A stretch of 50,193 nucleotides of DNA from Bacteroidota bacterium (GCA_016183775.1 JACPDY010000066.1:1-50193), one strand, 5' to 3'. Positions 25,218 to 34,710 are shown, counted from the first letter of the stretch. Made by a program: numbers and translations. Notes: generated by a model from the letters alone, not told the origin.

Positions 25218-25547
25218 ATGGGTGCAATAATTATATCAAAAAACACAGAGCTGACTCAAAGGGTCATCGACATGATTAAAACGTGCTATGATCCGGAGAT
25301 ACCTGTTGATATATGGGAACTCGGATTGATATACGAGATCAGGCTTGATGATGAAAATAACCTCGAAGTAAAAATGACATTAACTTCACCATCATGTCCG
25401 GTCGCAGAAACGCTGCCGCCCGAAGTTGAACAAAAATTAAGAGGAGTTGAAGGAATTAAATCAGCAAAAATTGAACTTACGTTTGAGCCGCCCTGGGATA
25501 AAAGCATGATGACCGAGGTGGCGCAGGTGGAGCTAGGGTTTATGTAA
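25218..25547 (+). CDS. sufT: SUF-associated DUF59/MIP18-family protein (SufT type)
   Basis: 109 residues. The family motif DPEIPVDIWELGLIY (25-39) and TSPSCP with Cys60 are intact. Proteins of this family help mature Fe-S proteins, and SufT is the member encoded in suf operons. PaaD-like proteins have an extra C-terminal zinc motif that is absent here. Confidence 0.9.
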   Translation: MGAIIISKNTELTQRVIDMIKTCYDPEIPVDIWELGLIYEIRLDDENNLEVKMTLTSPSCPVAETLPPEVEQKLRGVEGIKSAKIELTFEPPWDKSMMTEVAQVELGFM

Positions 25548-25553
25548 GGCAGA

Positions 25554-25612
25554 TATGAGATGTGAGATATGAGTATTGAGACTCTCATATCTCATATTTC
25601 AATACTCACATC
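25554..25612. repeat. GAGATATGAG-word palindromic repeat before the DUF2480 gene
   Basis: GATGTGAG (25559-25566) pairs with CTCACATC (25605-25612), and ATATGAG and AGTATTGA words pair within. It ends two bases before the next ATG. Confidence 0.8.
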
Positions 25613-25614
25613 CA

Positions 25615-26112
25615 ATGATAGTAAATAAAGTAGCGCAAAGCGGCCTGGTTGAGTTTAACCTGGAGGATCATTATCCTGAAGGAGAACGCGTGTTGCTGGA
25701 CGTGAAAGAACATTTGTTCCAGGGTTTGATATTAAGAGAAAAGGAGTTCCGCGAGTTTGTGAAAAATGAAGATTGGAGCAAATACAGGGATAAATATGTA
25801 GCTATTGTTTGTTCGGCGGATGCCATAGTTCCAACCTGGGCGTATATGCTGCTGGTAACAGTTATAGAGCCTTTTGCAAAAAAAGTAGTGTTCGGTGATC
25901 TGAAAACGCTGGAAACAATTTTATATAACGAAGCGCTTTCTAAAATAAACCCTGCTGATTATGCCGATCAACGAATAGTTATTAAAGGCTGCAGCAACCT
26001 GCCTGTGCCGGAATCAGCTTATGTGGAAATTACCCGCATCCTTCGTCCGGTTGCCAAAAGCATTATGTATGGTGAGCCGTGTTCAACAGTCCCACTTTAT
26101 AAAAAGAAATAA
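25615..26112 (+). CDS. DUF2480 family protein
   Basis: 165 residues from the ATG at 25615; an upstream in-frame start would lie inside the repeat. The sequence (IVNKVAQSGLVEFNLEDHYP, IVCSADAIVPTWAYM, IKGCSNLPVPESAYVEI) matches the DUF2480 family, found in Bacteroidota and often next to suf genes, so a role around Fe-S assembly is suspected but not shown. Two conserved-looking cysteines occur (CSAD, GCSN). Confidence 0.85.
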   Translation: MIVNKVAQSGLVEFNLEDHYPEGERVLLDVKEHLFQGLILREKEFREFVKNEDWSKYRDKYVAIVCSADAIVPTWAYMLLVTVIEPFAKKVVFGDLKTLETILYNEALSKINPADYADQRIVIKGCSNLPVPESAYVEITRILRPVAKSIMYGEPCSTVPLYKKK

Positions 26113-26127
26113 TTTTTTTACTTTTTT

Positions 26128-26154
26128 GTCCCTCGACCCTTTCCCTCGTCCCTG
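26128..26154. repeat. CCCTCG-word repeat between convergent genes
   Basis: TCCCTCGACCCT then TCCCTCGTCCCT, a low-complexity word repeat after a T run, between the DUF2480 stop and the convergent gene. Confidence 0.6.
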
Positions 26155-26156
26155 CT

Positions 26157-28058
26157 TTAATAAGCCCTCACATTCTTCCCTTCCATAAAATTGATGAAAG
26201 CTCGGTTCACTACTTTGTTCCCGCCGGGAGTAGGATAGTCACCCGTAAAATACCAGTCGCCTTTGTGGTTAGGACATGATTGGTGCAGACCCTTGATTGA
26301 TTGAAAAATGATCTCAAGTTCAGCATTAAGACCCTCAGGACGAAGCAAGTCGGATATTTTAGCAGAGATCTGGTCATATTTGAAAAGAGCATAAATCTCC
26401 TTCACTATATTTTTAATTTTTTCCTTTGGCAGATCTTCCTGCGCTTTGGCACGCTCATACAATTCTTCAATGAAATTTTCTTTATAATTCTCTTTCAGGA
26501 GTTTGATTGCCGCTTCAAAAGCAACGAACTCGGCCATTTTCGACATATTGATGCCATAACAGTCGGGGTATCGTATTTGCGGTGCTGAAGAAACAACAAC
26601 AATTTTCTTTGGTTCAAGACGGTCCAGGATACGTATGATACTTTGCTTTAAAGTGGTGCCTCGTACAATAGAATCATCAAGTACCACGAGGCTGTCAACT
26701 CCGCGTTTCACAACACCGTATGTTGTATCATAAACGTGGGCAACCATGTCGTCGCGTGCACTGTCATTGGTGATGAATGTACGCAACTTGGCATCTTTGA
26801 TCGGTATTTTTTCTATGCGAAGCCGTTGAGATAAAATCTTTTTTAGTTGCTCATCACTCAGCTTGCCATTTGCTGCTTTTATTTTTTTTATTTTGAGATC
26901 GTTCAGGTAATTGTTGACTCCATCAACGAGCCCGATAAAAGCTACCTCGGCGGTATTCGGAATATATGAAAATACTGTATTCTCAATATTGTGATCTACT
27001 GAAGCAAGCACACGGTCAGCCAGGTTGTAACCAAGACTTTTACGCTCTTCGTAAATAGATGCATCACTCCCGCGTGAAAAATAAATCCGTTCAAAAGAGC
27101 AGGCTTTTTTCATGCCCTCTTTTATGATCTTATGCTCGCCTACCTCACCATTCTTTCTGATGATCAGCGCGTGTCCCGGGGTTAACTCTTTTATTTTTTC
27201 AATGGAAACATTAAATGCCGTTTGAATTACAGGACGTTCAGAAGTGACAACTGCTACTTCATCGTCAATATAATAAAATACAGGGCGGATGCCATTTGGA
27301 TCACGTAAAACAAAGGCGTCACCATGACCAAACATCCCTGCCATTGCATAGCCGCCATCCCATTTCTTACTGGAGTCCTTTAATATTTTTACTATATCAA
27401 TATTCTGAGCAATAAGTTCTGAAATGGCAGCTTTACTATTACCCTGCTTTTTGAATTGTTTGAAAAGGCGTTCATTTTCTTCATCCAAAAAATGCCCGAT
27501 CTTTTCCATCACTGTAACTGTATCTGTCTTTTCACGGGGATGTTGTCCGAGATCAACGAGCTGATTAAAAAGCTCGTCCACATTGGTGAGATTGAAGTTC
27601 CCGGCGACAACAAGGTTGCGGGTCTTCCAGTTATTCTGCCGAAGAAAAGGATGGCAGTTTTCAATACTATTGCCTCCATAAGTCGCATAACGCAAATGGC
27701 CGAGTAATAATTCACCGGCAAAGTCAATATTTTTTTTGAGCCATTCTGTATCGCCGGCACGTTCGGGTTTGTTTTTAAAAACACTATTGAACGGGGCATT
27801 TATCTTTGAAAAAATTTCCTGTATGGCCCGGCTGGATGATGAACGATGACGGTTGATGTAAGCGGTTCCGGGTTTAGTATCCAGTTTAATAGAAGCTACT
27901 CCCGCGCCGTCCTGGCCACGGTTGTGTTGTTTTTCCATTAAAAGGCACAACTTATTTATCCCGTAAAGAGCTGTTCCGTATTTGTCGTAGTAATATTGGA
28001 GAGGTTTTAGTAACCTGATAACTGCTATCCCACACTCGTGCTTTATTTGATCGCTCAT
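26157..28058 (-). CDS. Amidophosphoribosyltransferase-like protein (class II glutamine amidotransferase + PRTase)
   Basis: 633 residues from the ATG at 28056-28058 (MSDQIKHECGIAVIR); the open frame extends further upstream without a better start. Residues from CGIAVIR, with EKQHNRGQDGAG, form the class II glutamine amidotransferase domain; the nucleophile Cys is not N-terminal until a 9-residue leader is removed. The PRPP-binding motif LVVLDDSIVRGTTL is present. Canonical PurF, the first committed step of purine synthesis, is about 470-510 residues. This longer form is common in Bacteroidota and may be a PurF paralogue. It is convergent with the suf operon. Confidence 0.85.
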   Translation of the reverse strand: MSDQIKHECGIAVIRLLKPLQYYYDKYGTALYGINKLCLLMEKQHNRGQDGAGVASIKLDTKPGTAYINRHRSSSSRAIQEIFSKINAPFNSVFKNKPERAGDTEWLKKNIDFAGELLLGHLRYATYGGNSIENCHPFLRQNNWKTRNLVVAGNFNLTNVDELFNQLVDLGQHPREKTDTVTVMEKIGHFLDEENERLFKQFKKQGNSKAAISELIAQNIDIVKILKDSSKKWDGGYAMAGMFGHGDAFVLRDPNGIRPVFYYIDDEVAVVTSERPVIQTAFNVSIEKIKELTPGHALIIRKNGEVGEHKIIKEGMKKACSFERIYFSRGSDASIYEERKSLGYNLADRVLASVDHNIENTVFSYIPNTAEVAFIGLVDGVNNYLNDLKIKKIKAANGKLSDEQLKKILSQRLRIEKIPIKDAKLRTFITNDSARDDMVAHVYDTTYGVVKRGVDSLVVLDDSIVRGTTLKQSIIRILDRLEPKKIVVVSSAPQIRYPDCYGINMSKMAEFVAFEAAIKLLKENYKENFIEELYERAKAQEDLPKEKIKNIVKEIYALFKYDQISAKISDLLRPEGLNAELEIIFQSIKGLHQSCPNHKGDWYFTGDYPTPGGNKVVNRAFINFMEGKNVRAY

Positions 28059-28150
28059 GTACAGTGCAAATTTAGCTCTTTTTGACGAGAGTAAAGCGGA
28101 GATATCGCAGAACTTTTTAAGTAAAAAAGTTGGAGAGTAAGACCAACAAT

Positions 28151-29158
28151 TTAGATGAAATTCTCCTTTTTCTGCCCTATCCATTCCAGGGCGGCTCCGC
28201 TTAAAAGCAATTCTTTAACATCTTTGCTAAATGTGGAATTTCGGATCAGTTTACCCGGTTCATTTTCGCCTAACGGGAAAGGATAGTCGCTGCCAAGTGC
28301 AATTCGTTTAGCTCCAATAAGATCAACAATATAAGTAAGCATTAAGGGGTCATGAACAAGACTATCAAGCCAGAATTTGCCCAGGTAATTTCGTGGATTC
28401 ACTTTATTGTCCACAGCCACCAGGTCGGGACGCGATTCAAATCCATGTTCAATGCGGCCTATGGTGGAAGGGAAAGAACCTCCGCCATGCGCGAAAGCTA
28501 CACGTAGTTTTGGTAAACGTTCAAATACTCCTCCAAATATCATTGAGCATATGGCAAGAGATGTTTCGGCAGGCATGCCAACCAACCAGGGCAGCCAGTA
28601 CTTTTGCATTTTACTTTGACCCATCATATCCCAGGGATGTACAAATACAGGCATGTTTAATTCCTGGCAAGCCTGAAAAACAGGAAATATTGCCGGTTCA
28701 TTTAAGTTCCAATCATTAACGTGAGAACCGATCTGAACTCCCGCAAGACCAATTTTTTTGCAGCGTTCAAGTTCTTTGATCGCCAGGTCAGGAGCCTGCA
28801 GTGGTATTGTCCCCAGGCCAATGAAACGCTTAGGATATTTCTGAACAATACCGGCTATGTGGTTATTCAGAAACATGGACAACTCAAGACAATCCTGCGG
28901 TTTGGCCCAATAGCTGAACATGACCGGGATGGTAGACAGAACCTGTACATCTACATGATGATGGTCGCATTCATGAATTCTTTTTGTTGGATCCCAGCAG
29001 TTATCCTCTACTTCACGAAAAAATTTATTATCCACCATCATTCGTGCGCAGCAGGGTCTTGTATGTTCGAGTTGAACAAAGCCTCCATAACCAAATTTCT
29101 CTTTCCAGTTGGGAATATGTTCAGGAAGTATATGCGTATGAATGTCTATCGTGAACAT
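28151..29158 (-). CDS. 2-amino-3-carboxymuconate-6-semialdehyde decarboxylase (ACMSD)
   Basis: ACMSD is a zinc amidohydrolase-fold decarboxylase that acts on the product of 3-hydroxyanthranilate dioxygenase and diverts the kynurenine pathway away from quinolinate/NAD. The 335 residues match the family length. Zinc ligands are at the family positions: H7 and H9 (DIHTHI), H174 (FVHPWD), H224 (AFAHGGG) and D291 (LGSDYPF). It lies on the same strand as the dioxygenase gene at 31265, eight bases after the TPR gene, so one operon makes both consecutive steps. Confidence 0.93.
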   Translation of the reverse strand: MFTIDIHTHILPEHIPNWKEKFGYGGFVQLEHTRPCCARMMVDNKFFREVEDNCWDPTKRIHECDHHHVDVQVLSTIPVMFSYWAKPQDCLELSMFLNNHIAGIVQKYPKRFIGLGTIPLQAPDLAIKELERCKKIGLAGVQIGSHVNDWNLNEPAIFPVFQACQELNMPVFVHPWDMMGQSKMQKYWLPWLVGMPAETSLAICSMIFGGVFERLPKLRVAFAHGGGSFPSTIGRIEHGFESRPDLVAVDNKVNPRNYLGKFWLDSLVHDPLMLTYIVDLIGAKRIALGSDYPFPLGENEPGKLIRNSTFSKDVKELLLSGAALEWIGQKKENFI

Positions 29159-29166
29159 AATTTAAT

Positions 29167-31149
29167 TTAGTTATAGCCTGGGTTTAATTTTTTGGCAACG
29201 TTAATATAATATTGTGCGTTGGTCTCATCGCCAATATTCCGGTAGGTTAGACCCATCATGTAAAATGCACTGGCATTGCCGGGGTCAAATTCAATGCATT
29301 TTTTGAAATATATAATAGCTGTTTCAAAATTTTTGCGGGCCTCTTCAGGCTTATTTTGGGCAGCCAATTGCTGTCCTGCGGTACCGTAAACACTTGCAAT
29401 ATTACTATAAGCGTCGGGTTGATTAGGGTTTGTTTGCAGGGAAAGTTCAAATTGTTTTTTGGCTTCTTCCAGATGACCCGTATTATACAGCACAGTGCCA
29501 TAATTATTAAGGTACATTGAATTGCCGGGATTAAATGACAAAGCCTTTTTGTAATAAAAGGCAGCACTGTCATATTGTTGTTGTACGAGGTAGATCTTAC
29601 CTATTTTATGGAATGCGTCAGCATACGTTGGATATATTTCAATGGTTCTGCGCATTTCTTTTAACGCAATATCCAGTGTGTTTTTTTTCTCAACAGGGTC
29701 TTTGATCTTTGCGAGGTATTCATCCTGTGTAATAATATTCCCATAGTAATAATGGGCACGTGCGCTGTTGAGCGAAAGTACTACATCCGTTGAATGAAGG
29801 GTGTAATTACTTTCCCAGGCCTTATTGCGGGAATATGTTTTAAGAGAAAAGAGTAAAATAACTCCTGCGATAAGTAAAACCAATTTGCTGTTTTGTTTTA
29901 AAAATAAATTCAATGATCCCGGCGTATTTTCATCAACCTTGAATAAATGGATAAGTAATGCACTTATTGCTATGCAAAAGCCGGCAGATGGCGCATACAT
30001 TAACCGCTCTCCGAATGAGGTGCCAATTAAGATCACAACATTTGATATTAATGATGCCGTAATAAAAAAGTAGAGAATCCCAAACGCCCATATGTTTTTT
30101 TGCCGGAAGCGCATTAATGCAAATGCACCTGCTCCAGTATAAATGATAAAGGACAGAAGGAATTTCCAGTCGGTTATTCCAACGATCGGAATCTGATTGA
30201 ATGAATAATCCGATACCAGCGGATGGGGTATAAATAAAAGTTTTAAGTAGATCCCCATAATATAAATGGCGGTTGTTATTTGCGAAAGTTTGTCGGGTGC
30301 TCCGACGAGCAGGTTGTCTGACAGTGCCTGGGCCGTCACAGGGCCTGTGCCCAATACGTTCATCCGTATCACAAAAAACAAAGCCGTTACACTTCCTAAT
30401 ACAACAAGTGCAATAATCTGTTTTTTGGTATCCGTATTGGTGAAAAAATACAGCATAAGCGGAATGACAGCGATAAATGTAACCGCGGATTCTTTTGAAA
30501 GAAGGCCGAGGAAAAAGCTCATGCCCGCAAATGCCAGCCAGATAAAACTATTTTTTTGAATGTACCTCAATGTAAATAATGCGGTTAAAAGAAACAGCAG
30601 GAAGCACAATATTTCATCCCTGCTTTTTATGTTGGCTACAACCTCCGTGTGTATTGGGTGCGCAATAAACAATAATGATGCAATAGCGCAAAGCCAGATG
30701 TGCTGAGGGAGGTATAACACTAGTACGTAAAACAAAAGAAACCCGGTAAGTGCATATAAAATAACATTAATCCAATGTGATAATGCCGGTTTATCAGGGG
30801 AAAGTTCCCATTCAATAGCGAACATGGCTTTTGATAATGGGCGATACACATCCTCTCCTGCGGCAAAATAACCGGAACGATAACCGCCTGTAAAAATGTC
30901 TTTTAAAGCTGCAGTTCCCTTTTTAGTTTGAAAATTTTCTTTTATAAGAGAGTAATCATCCAGTACATATTCATGGCCGAGCGTGTTCGCATAAAGTAAA
31001 AACCCCAGAACGGCAATAATAAGACCTATGCTGAACCTGGTCTTTTTTAATTGGTCTCCCTTGAGAACTGTTTTTTGAGATTCGGCCTTAACAGAAGAGG
31101 TCTGTTGCTGAAGTGCATTTTTTTCTTTTCGCGTCAGTTTTTTTGACAT
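29167..31149 (-). CDS. Membrane protein with TPR repeats (TMTC / DUF1736-like)
   Basis: 660 residues. The N-terminal 45 residues are basic and cytoplasmic. They are followed by about ten membrane helices with the TMTC-type motifs YVLDDYSLI (acidic pair after helix 1), YRPLSKAMF, HPIHTEVVANIKSRDEIL and LSKESAV. From about residue 460 there are roughly five TPR units (for example AYSNIASVYGTAGQ, AFYMMGLTYRNIGD). In animals TMTC proteins are O-mannosyltransferases; bacterial members are presumed GT-C glycosyltransferases with a periplasmic TPR part. It is inserted between two kynurenine genes, with no known metabolic link to them. Confidence 0.82.
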   Translation of the reverse strand: MSKKLTRKEKNALQQQTSSVKAESQKTVLKGDQLKKTRFSIGLIIAVLGFLLYANTLGHEYVLDDYSLIKENFQTKKGTAALKDIFTGGYRSGYFAAGEDVYRPLSKAMFAIEWELSPDKPALSHWINVILYALTGFLLFYVLVLYLPQHIWLCAIASLLFIAHPIHTEVVANIKSRDEILCFLLFLLTALFTLRYIQKNSFIWLAFAGMSFFLGLLSKESAVTFIAVIPLMLYFFTNTDTKKQIIALVVLGSVTALFFVIRMNVLGTGPVTAQALSDNLLVGAPDKLSQITTAIYIMGIYLKLLFIPHPLVSDYSFNQIPIVGITDWKFLLSFIIYTGAGAFALMRFRQKNIWAFGILYFFITASLISNVVILIGTSFGERLMYAPSAGFCIAISALLIHLFKVDENTPGSLNLFLKQNSKLVLLIAGVILLFSLKTYSRNKAWESNYTLHSTDVVLSLNSARAHYYYGNIITQDEYLAKIKDPVEKKNTLDIALKEMRRTIEIYPTYADAFHKIGKIYLVQQQYDSAAFYYKKALSFNPGNSMYLNNYGTVLYNTGHLEEAKKQFELSLQTNPNQPDAYSNIASVYGTAGQQLAAQNKPEEARKNFETAIIYFKKCIEFDPGNASAFYMMGLTYRNIGDETNAQYYINVAKKLNPGYN

Positions 31150-31264
31150 ACGACTACACTTGATAGTTTTTAAACACTAGGGAGGTCGATTAAGTGAAAA
31201 TAATGGATTTCCCTATTGGCATCATTTTGCTTTTGCAGCATACGTCACAATAAATACAGACTCA

Positions 31265-31786
31265 TCAAACAGGTTTGGCAGGCGGCCCCATAACGTGCCC
31301 GCATTTTTTGCAGGTACGCAATTCTTCACTGCCGTAATATTTTGCAAATACAGTTTGAAACTGCTGTTCAATGTTTGTCAGTACAAAATATTCTTCGTAT
31401 AATTTATTGTTGCATTTTTCACAGAACCAGAGGAGACCGTCCTTAATTCCCGGACCGCGCCTGTATTCAATTACCAGGCCCACTGTATTCGGCCCTCTTC
31501 TCGGCTGATGAGGTTCTTTGGCCGGCAATAAAAATATCTCTCCTTGTTTAATCGGCAGATCAACAGCCTTGCCATTTTCCTGTATGCCAACCACAATATC
31601 GCCTTCCAGCTGGTAATAAAATTCTTCACTTTCATTGTAGTGATAATCCTTGCGGGAATTTGGACCGCCAACAATCATGATAATAAAATCGGTGTCTTTA
31701 TAAACAACTTTATTACTTACAGGCGGTTTTAACAAATGGCGGTTCTCATCTATCCATTTTAAGATATTTAAGGGACGTGTTATCAT
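31265..31786 (-). CDS. nbaC: 3-hydroxyanthranilate 3,4-dioxygenase
   Basis: Opens the ring of 3-hydroxyanthranilate with O2 and a non-heme Fe(II). 173 residues of cupin fold: iron ligands H49, E55 and H93 (YHYNESEEFYY, EPHQPRR), and substrate-binding arginines near 45 and 97. The C-terminal rubredoxin-like site has CEKC (122, 125) and CKKC (159, 162), as in the bacterial enzymes. It is the first gene of the operon with ACMSD. Kynureninase and other upstream genes are not in the window. Confidence 0.95.
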   Translation of the reverse strand: MITRPLNILKWIDENRHLLKPPVSNKVVYKDTDFIIMIVGGPNSRKDYHYNESEEFYYQLEGDIVVGIQENGKAVDLPIKQGEIFLLPAKEPHQPRRGPNTVGLVIEYRRGPGIKDGLLWFCEKCNNKLYEEYFVLTNIEQQFQTVFAKYYGSEELRTCKKCGHVMGPPAKPV

Positions 31787-31854
31787 GGTTTAATAGAATA
31801 GGTTAAGGAATATTACTGAATCTTAGCAGGTTTATGGTTGCTTGTGCGAAACAA

Positions 31855-31878
31855 CCTGCTTGCCTGCCTGCGGGCAGG
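31855..31878. repeat. CCTGCC-family palindrome upstream of dprA and the dioxygenase gene
   Basis: CCTGCTTGCCTGCCTGCGGGCAGG, with arms CCTGCC and GGGCAGG; it lies in the divergent gap and has relatives at 361, 2953 and 11752. Confidence 0.7.
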
Positions 31879-32001
31879 AATTCAGTTATACCGCATTCAC
31901 ATTTCTTAAACTTACAAGAGCGGTATAAATGTAGAAATAATTTCAGGGTTTTGACAGTCCTAAATAGCTTGAAAATTCATATTTTTCGTTTTTGATTTAA
32001 T

Positions 32002-33102
32002 ATGAATGAGTTGCTTAAATATAAAATAGGGATTACTCTTATCCCGGGGATAGGTGATGTGCTGGCTAAAAATTTAATATCGTACTGCGGGAGTATTGAG
32101 GGCGTGTTTAAAGAAAAGAAAGCAAAACTACAGAAGATACCCGGCATTGGCCTTGTCCTTGCTGATGCCATTCGTAATCACAATGTATTGGAAAGGGCAG
32201 AACAGGAAATAAGATTCATTGAAAAATATAAAATAGCGCCGCTTTTCTACCTTGATGATGATTATCCACAACGTCTGAAGCATTGTCATGATTCGCCTGT
32301 AATGCTTTATTATAAAGGCAAAGCCGATTTAAACACTAAGAGAGTTGTAGGTGTTGTAGGAACGCGGAATGCTACTTTATATGGAAAAAAAATATGCCAG
32401 GACCTGGTAAGTGGACTTGCTGATCATGATGTACTTATTGTGAGCGGACTTGCATATGGTGTGGACATATGCGCGCATAAGGCAGCCCTGACAAATGATT
32501 TGCCGACAATTGGTGTTTTGGCACATGGCCTTGATAAAATTTATCCGGCGGCACATCGTTCAACGGCCGAGAAGATGCTTGCGAAAGGAGGGTTGCTAAC
32601 AGAATTTCTGAGTCAGACGCAGCCCGACCGTGAAAACTTTCCAAAGCGGAACCGTATTGTTGCCGGTATGGCTGATGCGACCATTGTAATAGAATCGAAG
32701 GATGAAGGCGGGTCCCTTATAACTGCTGATATTGCTAATTCCTATAACCGCGATGTGTTTGCCTTTCCCGGCAAGGTAGACGATGAATATTCAGTTGGCT
32801 GCAACCAATTAATAAAAAACAACAAAGCGGCGCTGATCGAATCGGCAGCGGATGTTTTGCGGTTGATGGGTTGGGAAAAACAGAAGCAGAAGAAAAAAAC
32901 GGTACAACAGAGAAGTTTATTTCACAATCTTAGTCCGGAAGAGGAAGCAGTGGTTGCAATACTGCGTGAAAAGCCCGTAGGTATTGATGAATTATGTTTA
33001 ACCGCGAAGTTAAATATGAGTAAAGTTTCCATGTTATTGCTTAACCTGGAACTTACCGGTGTGGTGAGGTCGCTGCCGGGAAAAGTGTATAGCCTTAACT
33101 AA
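32002..33102 (+). CDS. dprA: DNA-processing protein DprA
   Basis: DprA protects incoming single-stranded DNA and loads RecA during natural transformation. 366 residues: helix-hairpin-helix-like start (LIPGIGDVLAKNL, KIPGIGLVLADAI), the Rossmann core GVVGTRNATLYGKK (usually GSR), VSGLAYGVDICAH, AHGLDKIYPAAH, NFPKRNRIVAGMADATIVIE, and a C-terminal winged-helix part (EKPVGIDELC). It is convergent with gltX and overlaps its end by eight bases. Confidence 0.96.
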   Translation: MNELLKYKIGITLIPGIGDVLAKNLISYCGSIEGVFKEKKAKLQKIPGIGLVLADAIRNHNVLERAEQEIRFIEKYKIAPLFYLDDDYPQRLKHCHDSPVMLYYKGKADLNTKRVVGVVGTRNATLYGKKICQDLVSGLADHDVLIVSGLAYGVDICAHKAALTNDLPTIGVLAHGLDKIYPAAHRSTAEKMLAKGGLLTEFLSQTQPDRENFPKRNRIVAGMADATIVIESKDEGGSLITADIANSYNRDVFAFPGKVDDEYSVGCNQLIKNNKAALIESAADVLRLMGWEKQKQKKKTVQQRSLFHNLSPEEEAVVAILREKPVGIDELCLTAKLNMSKVSMLLLNLELTGVVRSLPGKVYSLN

Positions 33103-34651
33103 AGTTAATAGTATTTGCTGCCTTCTCCAATCTTTTCACTACTTCGTCTTTCCCAAGCAATTCAACCATTTCAAACAAAGCCGGGCCGCCGCCTGAACCG
33201 CTTATACATACACGGAACAATTGCATTACCTGCCCGGGGTTGATCCCCAGCCTTTCGGCGGTTGCTTTAAATGTTTTTTCTGTTTCGGTCGTTGAAAATG
33301 GAGTAAGTATTTTGAAAGCTTCCGCTACCTCCTTAATACATTTCGCGGTATTCTCATTCCACCTCTTTTTGATCACATCGGCATCATATTTTTCAGGGGC
33401 AACAAAAAAGAAACTTCCCAGCGACCAGAACTCATGCAAAAAATTCCCCTTCTCTTTTATTAATTTACAAACAGCAGTTACGTATTGCAAATTTGCCAAC
33501 TGCACATTGCCATTTGCCAACTGAGCGTTTTCTTTTACAACAGGGAGAAATAATTTTGCTAATTCTTCATCACTTCTTTTGCGCAGGTATTGCTGGTTGA
33601 ACCATTTTGCTTTTTCAGGATCGAACTTAGCGCCGGCTTTGCTTACCCGGTCAAGTGAAAACTCATTCACAAGTTGTTCAAGTGTGTATAATTCTTCATT
33701 GCCGCTGGAGTGCCAGCCCAGCAAAGCAAGTATATTAATAAACGCATCAGGGAAATATCCTTTTTCACGGTAGCCGGATGAAATTTCTTTTGTAACCGGA
33801 TCCTGCCATTCCAAAGGAAATACAGGGAATCCTAATCTGTCCCCGTCTCGTTTACTTAATTTGCCATTGCCATCGGGTTTCAATAATAATGGTAAATGAG
33901 CGAATTGGGGCATTATATTTTCCCACCCCAGATACCTGTATAATAATAAATGCAGGGGTGCCGATGGCAGCCACTCTTCTCCCCTTATCACATGTGTGAT
34001 CTGCATAGTGTAATCATCCACCACATTTGCCAGGTGATAGGTTGGCATCCCATCCGATTTAAACAATACTTTATCATCCATCTGTGAACTATGGACTACC
34101 ACCCATCCTCGTATCAGGTCCTGAACCCGTATCTCTTCATTGCGTGGAATTTTGATCCTGATGACATAAGCCTCTCCTGAATCCAATCGTTGCTTTACTT
34201 CATCTTCGGCAAGCGTAAGTGAGTTCTTCATCGACTGCCTTGTAATTGCGTTATATGCGGATGTTCCGCCGGCGGCCTCCATGCGTTTACGCATTTCATC
34301 CAACTCTTCTTTCGTATCAAATGCATAATAGGCATTTCCGCTTTCCACTAATTGTTCAGCGTACTGGCGGTACATGGGTTTGCGTTCACTCTGCCGATAA
34401 GGTGCATGAGGGCCATCCCCAAATCCAACCCCTTCGTTCGGGCAGATCCCGCACCATTTCAGTGATTCAATAATGTATTGTTCGGCTCCAGGGACAAAGC
34501 GCTCCTGGTCGGTATCTTCAATGCGGAGCAAAAAATCTCCGTTATGTTTTTTAGCAAACAAATAATTGTATAGCGCTGTACGCACTCCTCCCATATGTAA
34601 AGGCCCGGTCGGACTTGGGGCAAAACGAACTCTCACTCTCCTGTTTTCCAT
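33095..34651 (-). CDS. gltX: Glutamyl-tRNA synthetase
   Basis: Class I synthetase that charges tRNA-Glu. 518 residues with the HIGH-type motif PSPTGPLHMGGVRTALYNY near the N-terminus and the KMSKS-type motif GKLSKRDGD. In the C-terminal anticodon-binding part the chain reads VVKENAQLANGNVQLANLQ, a short insertion encoded by the repeated word TTTGCCAACTG at 33485-33525, between LFLPVVKE and YVTAVCKLIKEK where relatives have about six fewer residues. The reading frame is intact, and the enzyme must be functional if it is the only copy. Confidence 0.96.
   Translation of the reverse strand: MENRRVRVRFAPSPTGPLHMGGVRTALYNYLFAKKHNGDFLLRIEDTDQERFVPGAEQYIIESLKWCGICPNEGVGFGDGPHAPYRQSERKPMYRQYAEQLVESGNAYYAFDTKEELDEMRKRMEAAGGTSAYNAITRQSMKNSLTLAEDEVKQRLDSGEAYVIRIKIPRNEEIRVQDLIRGWVVVHSSQMDDKVLFKSDGMPTYHLANVVDDYTMQITHVIRGEEWLPSAPLHLLLYRYLGWENIMPQFAHLPLLLKPDGNGKLSKRDGDRLGFPVFPLEWQDPVTKEISSGYREKGYFPDAFINILALLGWHSSGNEELYTLEQLVNEFSLDRVSKAGAKFDPEKAKWFNQQYLRKRSDEELAKLFLPVVKENAQLANGNVQLANLQYVTAVCKLIKEKGNFLHEFWSLGSFFFVAPEKYDADVIKKRWNENTAKCIKEVAEAFKILTPFSTTETEKTFKATAERLGINPGQVMQLFRVCISGSGGGPALFEMVELLGKDEVVKRLEKAANTINFS
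33485..33525. repeat. TTTGCCAACTG word repeat in frame inside gltX
   Basis: ATTTGCCAACTG occurs twice, 22 bases apart, separated by CACATTGCC. Read on the minus strand it gives QLANGNVQLAN. Confidence 0.7.
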
Positions 34652-34710
34652 AGTTATTTTTTATTCGGTGTAAAGATATTATTCTCCCTTGTAAATCGTA
34701 AATTCGCCGC

